The notes: generated by a model not told the origin, from the sequence alone. Numbered from the stretch's first letter, positions 26,327 through 35,989 are shown. The stretch: 64,000 nt of DNA from Sphingobacterium mizutaii (GCF_900187125.1 NZ_LT906468.1:1364001-1428000); one strand, 5' to 3'. A program made the numbers and translations.

Positions 26327-27073
26327 ATGAATGAAGTCAGGATAAATGGAATTCAATTGGAGATTTGCTCCAATTCGATATACTCGGCAAAGCAGGCGCA
26401 GGCCGGAGGAGCAAGTAGGGTAGAGCTGTGCCAGAATCTAGAAAATGGTGGGACGACCCCCTCTTATGGGCAGATCAAATTGACCCGAGAATCACTGCAT
26501 ATAGGTGTTCATGTACTCATCAGACCAAGATCTGGTGATTTCCTTTATACAGCGGAGGAGTTCCAGGAAATTGTGGAAGATATCCGGTATTGTAAAGAAG
26601 TGGGATGTGATGGAGTGGTGATCGGCGTTTTGAAAGCGGATGGTTCGGTAGACAAGGAAAGGATGGAGATATTGGTAAAGGAAGCTAAGCCGCTATGTGT
26701 GGTGTTCCATAGAGCTTTTGATCGTTGTAATGATCCAAAACAAGCCTTGGAAGATATTATTGCATTGGGTTGTGATCGGATATTGACTTCTGGCCTTCAA
26801 AATACAGCATGGCAGGGTCGTGAGCTATTGAAGGAATTGATTGAACAGGCAGCCGGTCGGATTGAGATCATGCCGGGTTCGGGCGTCGATGCCTCCAATG
26901 TGAAAGAAATATTGGAATTTACAAAGGCAAGCAGTGTACATTCTTCTGCAAAAGTAGTGGTAAAATCAAAGATGGAATATAGATCGGAATCTGTGACGGG
27001 TATGGACGAGGATGAAATCTATAGTTCGCAAGAGAAGGTCGAACAGATAATAGCACAAATAAAAAGCCTGTAG
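26327..27073 (+). CDS. cutC: CutC-family protein
   Basis: A 248-aa TIM-barrel protein of the CutC family, the same length as E. coli CutC. Motifs include QLEICSNSIYSAKQAQAGGA, RVELCQNLENGGTTPS, HVLIRPRSGDFLYT, VFHRAFDRCNDP, DRILTSGLQNTAWQG and EIMPGSGVD. The family was first linked to copper tolerance, but that role is disputed and the reaction is unknown. Here it is monocistronic and no copper transporter adjoins it. The first codons (MNEVRINGI) form a short extension before the barrel. Confidence 0.9.
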   Translation: MNEVRINGIQLEICSNSIYSAKQAQAGGASRVELCQNLENGGTTPSYGQIKLTRESLHIGVHVLIRPRSGDFLYTAEEFQEIVEDIRYCKEVGCDGVVIGVLKADGSVDKERMEILVKEAKPLCVVFHRAFDRCNDPKQALEDIIALGCDRILTSGLQNTAWQGRELLKELIEQAAGRIEIMPGSGVDASNVKEILEFTKASSVHSSAKVVVKSKMEYRSESVTGMDEDEIYSSQEKVEQIIAQIKSL

Positions 27074-27093
27074 AATTAATCTACAGGCTTTTT
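27061..27093. terminator. Bidirectional terminator between cutC and the 27112 gene
   Basis: A perfect 14-bp stem: 27061-27074 pairs with 27080-27093 (AAAAAGCCTGTAGA and its complement) around ATTAA. It overlaps the cutC stop codon region. Confidence 0.92.
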
Positions 27094-27111
27094 AATATGT
27101 TTTTTCTAAAC

Positions 27112-27291
27112 TTATTTAGCGTCTGCTGAAAGTTTATCTAAGATTTCATTGTTCTTAGTGATTTGGCTGTTCTTAGGCATTTTGCTTTTTGAACCTGGTT
27201 CAATATTACGGCCAAGTTTTAAAAACTGTACTTCAACGCGTGCAACAGTTTTATTTCTTCTATCTTTTCTTTTTAAACGTGTAACTCCCAT
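27112..27291 (-). CDS. Small basic conserved-type protein
   Basis: A 59-aa protein starting MGVTRLKRKDRRNKTVARVE, very basic at the N-terminus, then KLGRNIEPGSKSKMPKNSQI and an acidic end. There is no signal or membrane segment. Size and charge recall small ribosome- or RNA-associated proteins, but I recognise no family. I chose ATG 27291; the TTG three codons earlier is less likely. It begins 31 nt after the 3' end of tRNA-Cys on the same strand, so the two probably share a transcript. Confidence 0.6.
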   Translation of the reverse strand: MGVTRLKRKDRRNKTVARVEVQFLKLGRNIEPGSKSKMPKNSQITKNNEILDKLSADAK

Positions 27292-27322
27292 TGTGATCAA
27301 ATATTTTTAATTGTTATTAACG

Positions 27323-27393
27323 AGGTCGGAAGCGGATTCGAACCGCTGTAGGAGGTTTTGCAGACCTCAGCCTAGCCACTCGGCCATCCGACC
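27323..27393 (-). tRNA. tRNA-Cys (anticodon GCA)
   Basis: A full cloverleaf on the minus strand. The acceptor GGTCGGA pairs with TCCGACC, the anticodon loop is TCTGCAAAA with anticodon GCA, and the T-arm is AGCGG-TTCGAAT-CCGCT. The base after the acceptor is T, matching the U73 identity base of tRNA-Cys. CCA is not encoded. Confidence 0.96.
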
Positions 27394-27413
27394 CTTTTAC
27401 CCTTACAGGCATG

Positions 27414-27421
27414 CAAAAATA
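27414..27421 (-). promoter_or_regulatory. -7 element of the tRNA-Cys transcript
   Basis: The minus strand reads TATTTTTG, an exact TAnnTTTG, 20 nt upstream of the tRNA 5' end. The remaining 27422-27695 is AT-rich leader for the beta-barrel gene. I see no other gene there. Confidence 0.55.
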
Positions 27422-27695
27422 GGATTAAATTTTAAAATAAAAAAACCTTTTTCGCTTTTTGTTTTTCTAAGAGCTTTTAGCCCCCTTAAAGCCTTGATTT
27501 TGAATTTAATGCCGAAGAATTAGCTTTTGAATGCAGGGAGTTTTCATTGATTTTTAAAAATTAATGTGTTGATTATTAATAATTTGTACGAAATAAAGTT
27601 GCTAAAATAGAGTTTGGTCTAAACTTTGCAAGACTTGGGTGTCTCTCGCAAACATGTGTTTGAGGGAGCATAACAAAAAGATAAATAATAAGACT

Positions 27696-28334
27696 ATGAA
27701 AAAATTATTACTTTCATTTGGTGCTGCACTTTTATTAGCAGCTGGAGCTCAAGCTCAAACTAGTTATGGTTTAAAAGCTGGTGTGAACTTAGGTAAATTC
27801 TCTAATCAAACTGATTTAGCAAAAGATTACCAAACTAATAATGTTTCATTCTATGTAACTGGTTTTGCTGATCTACCTATTGCTCCTCAATTCTCCATTC
27901 AACCAGGAGTTTCCCTTCAAGGAAAAGGAAATAAATACAAATTTGATGGTGATGGATTGGATGGTTCTTCAACTACCAATCTAATGTCAGTTGAGATTCC
28001 GGTAAATGCAGTTTACTATATCCCTGCTGGTTCAGGTAATGTTTTCCTAGGTGCTGGTCCTTATGTTGGATTCAACGTTTCTGGAAAAACTAAAAACAAA
28101 GGAAACTTAGGTGAACTTGGAGGTGAAGGAGAACATGATTTGAAATTCTCTGGTGATAACAAAGACATGAACCTAATTGATGCTGGTGCTAACTTTATGG
28201 CTGGTTACAAATTCAACAATGGTTTATTGGTTAACGCTGGATATGGTTTAGGTTTAACTAACCTTAACCCTAACTCGGATGGAGATAAATTCTCTACTCG
28301 TACATTATCATTTGGATTAGGTTTCCAATTCTAG
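27696..28334 (+). CDS. Outer-membrane beta-barrel protein (PorT-like)
   Basis: A 212-aa secreted protein. The signal peptide (MKKLLLSFGAALLLAAGAQA) is followed by QTSYGLKAGVNLGKFSNQ, typical of PorT/OMP_b-brl outer-membrane barrels, then alternating strands and a C-terminal strand ending LSFGLGFQF with a terminal Phe. Its codons are restricted (many GGT, GCT and AAC), unlike the next paralogue, which suggests high expression. I chose the ATG at 27696, which starts the signal peptide. It is followed by its own terminator. It is paralogous to the gene at 28574 and probably arose by tandem duplication. Function is unknown and likely structural. Confidence 0.85.
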   Translation: MKKLLLSFGAALLLAAGAQAQTSYGLKAGVNLGKFSNQTDLAKDYQTNNVSFYVTGFADLPIAPQFSIQPGVSLQGKGNKYKFDGDGLDGSSTTNLMSVEIPVNAVYYIPAGSGNVFLGAGPYVGFNVSGKTKNKGNLGELGGEGEHDLKFSGDNKDMNLIDAGANFMAGYKFNNGLLVNAGYGLGLTNLNPNSDGDKFSTRTLSFGLGFQF

Positions 28335-28378
28335 TCGAAATAGAAAAAGGCTTAACAGCCTTAGTGAATAAATTATTG

Positions 28379-28405
28379 GGCAGTCCGGTTGGACTGCCTT
28401 TTTTT
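28379..28405 (+). terminator. Terminator between the two beta-barrel paralogues
   Basis: GGCAGTCC (28379-28386), loop GGTT, GGACTGCC (28391-28398), then seven T. Confidence 0.92.
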
Positions 28406-28542
28406 GTTACCTCTTAGGTAGATATTCTATTTAAGGATTCATGCTTATTCCTTGTATTTAATTTTTCCTTAGGGAAAAATATGTGATTGTGAAATTATGT
28501 TAATTAACTAAGTGTTAACAAATAAAATTCTCATTGCTGTTT

Positions 28543-28550
28543 AGTTTTGG
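28543..28550 (+). promoter_or_regulatory. -7 element of the second beta-barrel gene
   Basis: TAGTTTTG, an exact TAnnTTTG, 23 nt before the ATG. No TTTG is found 20 nt upstream. Confidence 0.45.
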
Positions 28551-28573
28551 GTCATAAACTAAAAATATTAAGT

Positions 28574-29209
28574 ATGAAAACATTTTTATCCTTACTTGGC
28601 ATCGCTGGATTATCCATCTTTGCAGCCAATGCCCAAACTTCCTATGGCCTTAAGGCTGGATTGAACCTTGGGAAAATCACGAACTATGATTCCCAAAAAT
28701 TTAATCCTTCCTATTTTGTGACAGGTTTCGCAGATATCCCATTAGCTGGTAGATTTTCGATCCAACCCGGGATCTCCCTGCAAAGCAAAGGGACCAAATT
28801 TGTGGACGCCATTCCAAATTGGGATCAAACAAATAGTGAGCCCTATGCCTCTTCTTTAAATGTGATGTCCATCGAAATCCCAGTAAATGCGGTTTATTAT
28901 GTGCCTGTAGGGACTGGTGATGTTTTCCTTTCTGCGGGGCCTTATTTAGGCTATAACCTCAGTGGAAAATTGAAAAATTCCAAGCTTAATTCTAATGCAA
29001 CCAATTCACGGGATGTTGAGTTCAGCGGAAATAATAAAATGATGAATCGATGGGACGCTGGGATCAACTTTGCAGTAGGGTATAAGCTTTCCAATGGTCT
29101 ATTGATCCAAGCTGGTTATGGCTTAGGATTAACAAACCTAAACGCATCTAGTCACTCAAAAGATTTCTCAAGTAGAACGATAAACTTTGGTGTAGGGTTT
29201 CAGTTTTAG
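28574..29209 (+). CDS. Outer-membrane beta-barrel protein (PorT-like), second paralogue
   Basis: A 211-aa protein with signal peptide MKTFLSLLGIAGLSIFAANA and then QTSYGLKAGLNLGKITN, close to the upstream gene. Shared landmarks are SIQPGISLQSKG, MSIEIPVNAVYYVP, GAGPYVGFN replaced by SAGPYLGYN, and a C-terminal NFGVGFQF. Insertions differ in the loops. Its codon use is looser than that of the first copy, so it is probably expressed less. It has its own -7 element and is separated by a terminator, so the two are regulated apart. Confidence 0.85.
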   Translation: MKTFLSLLGIAGLSIFAANAQTSYGLKAGLNLGKITNYDSQKFNPSYFVTGFADIPLAGRFSIQPGISLQSKGTKFVDAIPNWDQTNSEPYASSLNVMSIEIPVNAVYYVPVGTGDVFLSAGPYLGYNLSGKLKNSKLNSNATNSRDVEFSGNNKMMNRWDAGINFAVGYKLSNGLLIQAGYGLGLTNLNASSHSKDFSSRTINFGVGFQF

Positions 29210-29219
29210 CTTTTGTAGT

Positions 29220-29502
29220 ATTGAGATGTGAGATATGAGATTTGAGATATTGAGGGTGATAAAGCATTGCTTGAGGGAGTATTGAGTATTGAGTATTGAG
29301 TATTGAGTATTGAGATTTGAGATATTAAGCGTGTGACAACCAAATATGCTTAAAAGGAATATTTAGTATTGAGTTGTGAGTTATTAAGGGTGATGAAGCA
29401 GTGCTAAAAAGCAACTGTTGGGAATCTAATCTATGTTTCAGTTTCATTGGAATCCAGAAAGTCTTTCAAATTTCTCATATCTCATATCTCACATCTCATA
29501 TC
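29220..29502. repeat. TGAGATATGAGA-type low-complexity repeats with inverted arms
   Basis: Left part: GAGATGTGAGATATGAGATT and a TATTGAG run repeated five times (about 29280-29320). Right part (29471-29502): CTCATATCTCATATCTCAC, the complement of the left motif. The two ends can pair into a long imperfect hairpin. No gene is supported between them. Confidence 0.7.
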
Positions 29503-29554
29503 TTGAAAAAAAACAAAAGCCCATTTTTCAATGGGCTTTCTTGTTTTTTTTCAA
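29503..29554 (-). terminator. Terminator of the str operon
   Basis: Inner stem AAAGCCCAT (29516-29524) with ATGGGCTTT (29531-29539). The outer A8/T8 arms (TTGAAAAAAAAC and GTTTTTTTTCAA) extend the pairing. It lies 10 nt after the rpsJ stop, so the operon ends here. Confidence 0.9.
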
Positions 29555-29564
29555 AAGAAATCTA

Positions 29565-29870
29565 TCACACTTTGATTTCAACTTCAACACCTGAAGGTAA
29601 TTCTAATTTCATTAACGCATCAACTGTTTTAGAGTTAGATGAGTAGATGTCTAACAATCTCTTGTAAGAACACAATTGGAATTGCTCACGTGCTTTTTTG
29701 TTAACGTGTGGAGAACGTAAAACGGTATAGATTTTTTTCTCAGTAGGCAATGGAATAGGACCACTAACAACTGCACCTGTAGGTTTTACTGTTTTTACGA
29801 TTTTCTCAGCTGACTTGTCAACCAAGTTGTAATCGTAAGATTTCAATTTGATTCTGATTCTTTGGCTCAT
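29565..29870 (-). CDS. rpsJ: 30S ribosomal protein S10
   Basis: A 101-aa ribosomal protein of normal length. Family motifs are [40 protein letters not shown] and KARE with [11 protein letters not shown]. It assembles in the 30S head and is the NusE partner in antitermination. It is the last gene of the str operon and is followed at once by a strong terminator, so it is cut off from the rplC-rplD genes that follow it in many Bacteroidota. Confidence 0.98.
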   Translation of the reverse strand: MSQRIRIKLKSYDYNLVDKSAEKIVKTVKPTGAVVSGPIPLPTEKKIYTVLRSPHVNKKAREQFQLCSYKRLLDIYSSNSKTVDALMKLELPSGVEVEIKV

Positions 29871-29950
29871 TATATAAATTTGTTTTAAGATGACCCCTGG
29901 TTAGAGCTATATACAACCAGGGATCGGTTTGTTTTTTATTCGTATGAATA

Positions 29951-32074
29951 TTAGTCTTCGATACCTTTAACTTTTCCTTTAGACTTCGCGATTACGTCAT
30001 CTTGAACGTTACGAGGTGCATCAGAATAGTGATCGAATTCCATTGTAGAAGTAGCACGTCCTGAAGTGATAGTACGTAACTGCGTTACATATCCGAACAT
30101 TTCAGAAAGAGGTACTAATGCTTTGATTACTTGTGCACCATTACGTGAATCCAAACCTTGCATTTGGCCACGACGACGGTTCAAGTCACCCATTACATCA
30201 CCCATGTTTTCTTCTGGAGTCAATACTTCCACTTTCATGATAGGCTCCATCAATACTGGAGAACATTTAGGAAGAGCTTGACGGTAAGCCATCTTAGCTG
30301 CTAATTCGAAAGATAGAGAGTCTGAATCGACTGCGTGGAATGAACCATCAATCAAACGAACTTTCATACCTGACAATTGGTAACCAGCTAAAACACCATT
30401 CTTCATAGAAACTTCAAATCCTTTTTGAACTGAAGGGATATATTCTTTAGGAATAGAACCACCAACGATCTCATTAACGAATTGAAGAGGGTTTTTAACT
30501 ACATCCCAATCCTCATCAGCAGGAGAGATAACCACTTTGATATCCGCGAACTTACCACGACCACCTGATTGTTTTTTGTAAACTTCACGGTGTTCAGTAG
30601 TTCCGTTGATAGACTCTTTGTAAGCTACTTGAGGAGCACCTTGGTTAACCTCTACTTTGAACTCACGTTTCAAACGGTCGATCAAGATATCTAAGTGAAG
30701 CTCACCCATACCTGAAATAACTGTTTGACCAGTATCTTCATCCGTCTTAACTACGAAGGTTGGATCCTCCTCAGCTAATTTGTTAAGTCCGATACCTAAT
30801 TTATCAACGTCAGCTTGAGTTTTAGGCTCGATCGCTAAACCAATAACTGGCTCAGGGAATACCATTGACTCAAGAACGATTGGGTTTTTCTCATCACAAA
30901 GAGTGTCACCAGTTTTGATGTCTTTGAAACCAACAACAGCACCGATATCACCAGCACCGATTCTTTCGATCGGGTTTTGTTTGTTCGCGTGCATTTGGAA
31001 GATACGAGAGATACGCTCTTTGTTTCCTGAACGAGTGTTCAATACATAAGAACCAGCATCTAAGAATCCTGAATATACACGAGTGAAACACAAACGACCT
31101 ACGAATGGGTCAGTAGCGATTTTGAAACCTAATGCAGCGAATGGTTCAGCTTCAGAAGGCTTACGAGAGATCTCTTCACCTGTACGAGGGTCAGTACCTT
31201 TAACAGCTTCTTGATCCAATGGTGAAGGCAATAACTCCATAACGAAGTCAAGCATAGTTTGAACACCTTTGTTTTTGAAAGATGAACCACAAACCATAGG
31301 AACGATAGCGTTATCCAATACTGCTTTACGTAAAGCGTCTAAGATTTCGCGTTCTGTTAATGAATCTGGATCATCGAAGAATTTCTCCATCAATGACTCA
31401 TCGTATCCAGCAACAGCTTCTAATAATTTTTCACGGTATTCAGCAACCTCTTCAAGCATATCGTCAGGGATAGGAACTTCAGTAAAGGTCATTCCTTTAT
31501 CTGCTTCATTCCAAACGATACCACGGTTGTTGATCAAGTCAACCACACCAGTGAAGTTGTCTTCAGCACCGATAGGCAATTGAAGCGCTACAGCTTCAGA
31601 ACCTAACATATCTTTAACTTGCTTAACTACTTTTAAGAAGTCAGCACCAGAACGGTCCATTTTATTTACGAAACCAATACGAGGAACTTTGTATCCATCA
31701 GCTAAACGCCAGTTAGTCTCTGATTGAGGCTCAACACCATCAACAGCAGAGAATAAGAATACTAATCCGTCTAATACACGTAGAGAACGGTTTACTTCTA
31801 CAGTAAAGTCAACGTGACCCGGTGTATCAATTACGTTTACTTGGTATTTTTTGTTACGGTAGTTCCAGAATACTGTTACAGCAGCAGAGGTAATGGTGAT
31901 ACCACGCTCTTGCTCTTGTGCCATCCAGTCAGTTGTAGCAGAACCTTCGTGAGTTTCTCCTAACTTGTGGTTAACACCCGAGTAGAATAAAATACGCTCT
32001 GTAGTTGTAGTTTTACCAGCATCGATGTGTGCAGCGATACCAATATTTCTTACTAATTTTAAATCTTTTGCCAT
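29951..32074 (-). CDS. fusA: Translation elongation factor G
   Basis: A 707-aa GTPase that drives ribosomal translocation. GTP-binding motifs are [14 protein letters not shown] (P-loop), [12 protein letters not shown] and [10 protein letters not shown]. The switch I region [13 protein letters not shown] is intact. Domains II-V follow, with [18 protein letters not shown] in domain III and [16 protein letters not shown] in domain V. Length is normal, so it is a full translocase. It lies 126 nt after rpsG and 80 nt before rpsJ in the str operon. Confidence 0.98.
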   Translation of the reverse strand: MAKDLKLVRNIGIAAHIDAGKTTTTERILFYSGVNHKLGETHEGSATTDWMAQEQERGITITSAAVTVFWNYRNKKYQVNVIDTPGHVDFTVEVNRSLRVLDGLVFLFSAVDGVEPQSETNWRLADGYKVPRIGFVNKMDRSGADFLKVVKQVKDMLGSEAVALQLPIGAEDNFTGVVDLINNRGIVWNEADKGMTFTEVPIPDDMLEEVAEYREKLLEAVAGYDESLMEKFFDDPDSLTEREILDALRKAVLDNAIVPMVCGSSFKNKGVQTMLDFVMELLPSPLDQEAVKGTDPRTGEEISRKPSEAEPFAALGFKIATDPFVGRLCFTRVYSGFLDAGSYVLNTRSGNKERISRIFQMHANKQNPIERIGAGDIGAVVGFKDIKTGDTLCDEKNPIVLESMVFPEPVIGLAIEPKTQADVDKLGIGLNKLAEEDPTFVVKTDEDTGQTVISGMGELHLDILIDRLKREFKVEVNQGAPQVAYKESINGTTEHREVYKKQSGGRGKFADIKVVISPADEDWDVVKNPLQFVNEIVGGSIPKEYIPSVQKGFEVSMKNGVLAGYQLSGMKVRLIDGSFHAVDSDSLSFELAAKMAYRQALPKCSPVLMEPIMKVEVLTPEENMGDVMGDLNRRRGQMQGLDSRNGAQVIKALVPLSEMFGYVTQLRTITSGRATSTMEFDHYSDAPRNVQDDVIAKSKGKVKGIED

Positions 32075-32200
32075 GTTTTTTATTGCAGTTTGCCTATTGG
32101 CTGATTGTTATTTCCTTTGAAATAAATACACCGACTTTGATAATTGAAAAATCCATTATCTAAAGTCGGTGTAAACATATTTGATTCTTTTTGTTCAAAA

Positions 32201-32668
32201 TTAGAATCTGAAGTGTGAGAACGCTTTGTTAGCTTCCGCCATCTTGTGCGTATCTTCTTTCTTCTTAACAGCGGCACCTTCACCTTTAGAAGCTGAAATG
32301 ATTTCTCCTGCTAATTTTTCAAACATAGTTTTTTCACCACGTTTGCGCGCATAAGAAATTAACCATTTCATACCTAAAGCGATCTTGCGCTCAGGACGAA
32401 CTTCCATAGGTACTTGGAAGTTAGCACCACCAACACGACGAGATTTAACCTCTACGGCTGGCATTACATTGTTAAGAGCTTTTTTCCAAGTCTCAAGACC
32501 ATTCTCTTGAGTTTTTTGCTCTACTAATTCAACTGCATCGTAAAAAATTGAATAGGCGATAGATTTCTTACCGTCTACCATCATGTTGTTTACGAAACGA
32601 GTTACCTGAACATCGTTAAACTTCGGATCAGGTAAAATGATTCTCTTTTTTGGTTTTGCTTTTCTCAT
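32201..32668 (-). CDS. rpsG: 30S ribosomal protein S7
   Basis: A 155-aa primary binder of the 16S rRNA 3' domain. Motifs are [60 protein letters not shown] and [14 protein letters not shown]. It starts 15 nt after the rpsL stop. In many bacteria S7 represses this operon. The 126-nt gap to fusA holds a CACCGACTTT-AAAGTCGGTG palindrome (32130-32173), which could be a regulatory stem. Confidence 0.98.
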   Translation of the reverse strand: MRKAKPKKRIILPDPKFNDVQVTRFVNNMMVDGKKSIAYSIFYDAVELVEQKTQENGLETWKKALNNVMPAVEVKSRRVGGANFQVPMEVRPERKIALGMKWLISYARKRGEKTMFEKLAGEIISASKGEGAAVKKKEDTHKMAEANKAFSHFRF

Positions 32669-32683
32669 TTTCTTTTCCTCCGT

Positions 32684-33097
32684 TTATTTTTTCTTACCTT
32701 TTGCTGGTGCAGCAGCTGCTTGTCCTGGTTTAGGACGTTTTGTTCCGTATTTAGAACGACGTTGGTTACGACCGGCAACACCTGAAGTATCTAATGCACC
32801 ACGAATGATGTGGTAACGAACTCCTGGTAAGTCTTTAACACGACCGCCACGAATTAATACGATCGAGTGCTCTTGTAAGTTGTGGCCTTCTCCTGGGATG
32901 TAAGCATTCACCTCTTTACCGTTTGTTAAACGGACACGAGCTACTTTACGCATTGCTGAGTTTGGTTTTTTAGGGGTAGTAGTGTATACACGTGTACACA
33001 CACCTCTTCGCTGTGGACATGAGTCCAACGCTGGTGACTTACTCTTGTCTACCAGAGCTACTCTACCTTTTCTAACTAGTTGTTGAATAGTAGGCAT
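32684..33097 (-). CDS. rpsL: 30S ribosomal protein S12
   Basis: A 137-aa decoding-centre protein, first gene of the str operon. Motifs are [40 protein letters not shown] and [20 protein letters not shown]. The Lys residues at the two classic streptomycin-resistance positions (in TPKKPNS and GRVKDLPG) are wild type. The C-terminal tail is Ala/Lys-rich ([11 protein letters not shown]), a usual extension in Bacteroidota. Confidence 0.98.
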   Translation of the reverse strand: MPTIQQLVRKGRVALVDKSKSPALDSCPQRRGVCTRVYTTTPKKPNSAMRKVARVRLTNGKEVNAYIPGEGHNLQEHSIVLIRGGRVKDLPGVRYHIIRGALDTSGVAGRNQRRSKYGTKRPKPGQAAAAPAKGKKK

Positions 33098-33145
33098 TTA
33101 CCTGTTTTTCTTTTTTGTTTTTGTTAAAAAATGTTTTTAAGTCCG

Positions 33146-33176
33146 CAAAGATATAAAGAATAATCTAAACTGTAAA
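33146..33176 (-). promoter_or_regulatory. str operon promoter
   Basis: On the minus strand TTTACA (33176-33171), 17 nt, then TATCTTTG (33153-33146), an exact -7 element. The leader to rpsL is about 45 nt. Confidence 0.6.
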
Positions 33177-33261
33177 GAGTTGTGTGCTAAGTTTTTTGAA
33201 ATAAATGTTGATTTGCCAAAAATAAATTGTTAAATCTTCTTAATCAGGTCTAATCCTCATG

Positions 33262-33288
33262 AAAAAGCCCTCTAGAAAACTAAAGGGC
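33262..33288 (-). terminator. Terminator of rnr
   Basis: GCCCTCTAG (33267-33275) pairs with CTAAAGGGC (33280-33288) with one G-U wobble. On the minus strand the stem is followed by five T. Confidence 0.75.
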
Positions 33289-33321
33289 CGATGTTTTTAT
33301 TCCTGACGGAGTTTTTGGGTT

Positions 33322-35451
33322 CTAGCTCAACAAAGTGAAGTCAATCTGTCTTTTTTCCAGATCTACTTTCTTGACCTTGATCTGAACCTCATCTCCCAAT
33401 TGGTAGACTTTTTTCTTTCTTTGCCCAATAATGGCAAAATTCTTTTCATCCAATGTGTAGAAATCATCCGTAATGTCTCTTAAACGGACCATTCCCTCAC
33501 ATTTGTTCTCTTCGATCTCTACGTACATTCCCCATTCGGTCACCCCAGAAACAATTCCGGTATATTCCACACCGATCTGATCCTGCAAGAATTCCGCTTG
33601 TTTGTACTTGATTGAAGCTCTTTCTGCTTCTGCAGCTTTCTTTTCCATCTGTGAAGAGTGTTCCGACATTTTTTCATAATGCTCGGCATTCACGTTTTTA
33701 CCACCATCTAAGTAGAATTGGAGCAGACGGTGTACCATCACGTCCGGATATCGGCGGATAGGGGAGGTAAAGTGGGTGTAGTAATCGAAGGCCAGTCCGT
33801 AGTGAGAAGTTTTCTTCGTCGTGTAAATTGCCTTTGCCATGGAACGGATCGCAAGCGAGGTCAGTAAGTTCTGTTCTTTTGAGCCTTCAATTTTTGTCAT
33901 CAAGGCGTTTAAGGACTTTGCAGTCTCTTTGTCGGTCTTGATGCTCAATCGGTGCCCGAACCTAGAGGCGAACAAAGAAAAGCTGGTCAAGGTCTCCGGA
34001 TTAGGCACATCGTGGAATCTGTAGACGAAAGGAAGCTTGTTTTTTCCTTTGCCCATTCTTCCGATGAATTCAGCAACCTTACGGTTTGCCAATAGCATAA
34101 AGTCCTCGATCAACTTATGGGCTTCTTTTCTCACTTTGGTGTATACCCCTAATGGTTTTCCGTTTTCATCCAGATTGAATTTCACTTCCTCCGATTCAAA
34201 ACTGATCGCTCCAGCTTTAAACTTGCGATCGCGAAGGATAAAGGCAAGCTCGTTCAATTTTAAGATGGCTTCGGAAAGCTCATCTTCTTTTCCTTCGATA
34301 ATCTCTTGGGCTTCCTCATAACTGAATCTTCTATCGGAATGGATAACCGTTCTTCCGAACCATTGGTCCATCACGTTTGCTTTCTCGTCCAATTCAAACA
34401 CGGCTGAGAAACAGAGTTTGTCCTCGTTTGGTCGCAAGGAGCAAAGATTGTTTGAAAGTCTTTCTGGGAGCATCGGGATGACGCGGTCAACCAAGTATAC
34501 CGAAGTGCCGCGTTCGAAAGCTTCTTTGTCTAAAGTGGAGTCAGGAGTTACATAATGGGAAACATCAGCAATATGGATACCTACCTCGTAATTCCCGTTC
34601 TCCAGCTTTTTGAAGGAGATGGCGTCGTCAAAATCTTTTGCGTCTGCAGGGTCGATCGTGAAGGTGGTGGTTGATCGGAAGTCGTGGCGCTTAGCAATCT
34701 CTTCAGCAGAGATCGTGTCCGAAATAGAATTGGCTGCGTCCTCGACCGCCTTAGGAAACTCCAGTGGGAAACCAAAGTCAGCTAGGATGGCGTTCATCTC
34801 GGTGTTGTTCTCACCTTTTTTACCAAGAACGCTTTTTACTATCCCGATAGGGTTCTTGGCATTCTTTGGCCATTCCAAAATGGACACTAAAACTTTCTCG
34901 CCGTTTTTCGCGCCGTTGAGGTTGTCCAGTGGAATGAAAATATCATGCAGCATTTTCCGGTCGTCCGGTTGGAAGAATGCATAAGATTTTGAAATGTCTA
35001 TAGTCCCTGTGAAATCGGTCTTTGCTCGCTGTAAGATTTCCACCACTTCACCTTCTCTTTTCCTTCCTTTCTTCCTTTCGTAAACATGGACTTTCACGAT
35101 GTCATTATGCAGCGCCTGTCTCAGTTTTCTAGGGGCAACATAGATATCGCTTTCGCTGTCGTCATCAGGTACGATATAGGCGGATCCGTCGGCTGTCATG
35201 TCTACCTTTCCAGTGACATAAACATGGAGTTGCTTAAGTTGGAATTTTCCTCTTTCCGGTTGGTGGAAAAGACCAAGTCTTGAACCGTCAGAAAGGATGT
35301 CGGAGATGGTGACTTTTGAGTCGCTATCGGTGATGTTAAGTTTGGCGGCTACTTGCTTATAGTTAAGGGGAGTGTTTCCGGATTTTTCAAAAATGTCTAC
35401 GATCAGTTGGGTTAAAACTTCTTTGTAAGGATTCTCTTTTTTTGATTTCAT
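33322..35451 (-). CDS. rnr: Ribonuclease R
   Basis: A 709-aa 3'-to-5' exoribonuclease that degrades structured RNA. It has an N-terminal winged-helix part (about 10-65), two cold-shock OB folds (about 70-225), the RNB catalytic domain with TIDPADAKDFDDAISF (the metal-binding Asp cluster), DRVIPMLPERLSNNLCSLRP and HFTSPIRRYPDVMVHRLL, and an S1 domain (about 625-709, EYTGIVSGVTEWGMYVEIEE). It ends soon after S1 and lacks the long basic tail of E. coli RNase R, as is usual in this phylum. It is monocistronic. Confidence 0.95.
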   Translation of the reverse strand: MKSKKENPYKEVLTQLIVDIFEKSGNTPLNYKQVAAKLNITDSDSKVTISDILSDGSRLGLFHQPERGKFQLKQLHVYVTGKVDMTADGSAYIVPDDDSESDIYVAPRKLRQALHNDIVKVHVYERKKGRKREGEVVEILQRAKTDFTGTIDISKSYAFFQPDDRKMLHDIFIPLDNLNGAKNGEKVLVSILEWPKNAKNPIGIVKSVLGKKGENNTEMNAILADFGFPLEFPKAVEDAANSISDTISAEEIAKRHDFRSTTTFTIDPADAKDFDDAISFKKLENGNYEVGIHIADVSHYVTPDSTLDKEAFERGTSVYLVDRVIPMLPERLSNNLCSLRPNEDKLCFSAVFELDEKANVMDQWFGRTVIHSDRRFSYEEAQEIIEGKEDELSEAILKLNELAFILRDRKFKAGAISFESEEVKFNLDENGKPLGVYTKVRKEAHKLIEDFMLLANRKVAEFIGRMGKGKNKLPFVYRFHDVPNPETLTSFSLFASRFGHRLSIKTDKETAKSLNALMTKIEGSKEQNLLTSLAIRSMAKAIYTTKKTSHYGLAFDYYTHFTSPIRRYPDVMVHRLLQFYLDGGKNVNAEHYEKMSEHSSQMEKKAAEAERASIKYKQAEFLQDQIGVEYTGIVSGVTEWGMYVEIEENKCEGMVRLRDITDDFYTLDEKNFAIIGQRKKKVYQLGDEVQIKVKKVDLEKRQIDFTLLS

Positions 35452-35926
35452 AGTCTGTCGTTTTGTCTGTTCCTTCCATCAGAATTTTGCGAAGGAAGGA
35501 GAGGGGAGAGGGAGTAACCTAAAGGCTAAGCAGTCGGAATATTTTGCGCTCCTCTGAAACCCGAATCTAATATACTGAAAACTGTCGGTTATTGGTTCAT
35601 TCGCTGGAAAATGGGTTTAAATAATTTTATCTCATTTATAAGTTAATTGAATATATATTTTAGCTACAATAAAATACTGAATAATAGCGTATTAAAATAT
35701 ATTTGCTAAAACAATATTTATCAGTATTTTTCATAAATGCCTGTTTTGTAGATGTAAATGAGCTTTGGGGTCTTTTTGATATGCTTTTGCTAAAGTTTGT
35801 TTATTTAATTTATTGAGTATATTAATATATATAAGTATCTATAAAATAGAGTAGTATAAATATTATAACTAAAAATTAGCAAGATGTAAAAAATTGATTT
35901 AGCTTAAGGTTTTAGGGCAAAAAAAA
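35452..35926. other. AT-rich intergenic region with a spaced inverted repeat
   Basis: No gene is supported in 475 nt. It holds a perfect 10-bp inverted repeat, AAAATACTGA (35671-35680) and TCAGTATTTT (35721-35730), 40 nt apart in very AT-rich DNA. It lies between the start of rnr and the terminator of the Fur-family gene. Confidence 0.5.
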
Positions 35927-35966
35927 TGCTCTTGAAATTTCTTCTGGATTTGAAATTTCAAGAGCA
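35927..35966 (-). terminator. Terminator of the Fur-family gene
   Basis: A perfect 15-bp stem: TGCTCTTGAAATTTC (35927-35941) and GAAATTTCAAGAGCA (35952-35966). The minus strand continues with eight T. Confidence 0.9.
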
Positions 35967-35989
35967 ATTTATAAAAATTTTATGAATAA

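Noticed and set aside
29280-29320. TATTGAG run as a CRISPR array
   Set aside because: The units are 7 nt without spacers, which is a microsatellite, not a CRISPR.
35671-35730. AT-rich inverted repeat as a replication origin
   Set aside because: No DnaA-box cluster (TTATCCACA) and no dnaA or other origin-linked genes are nearby.
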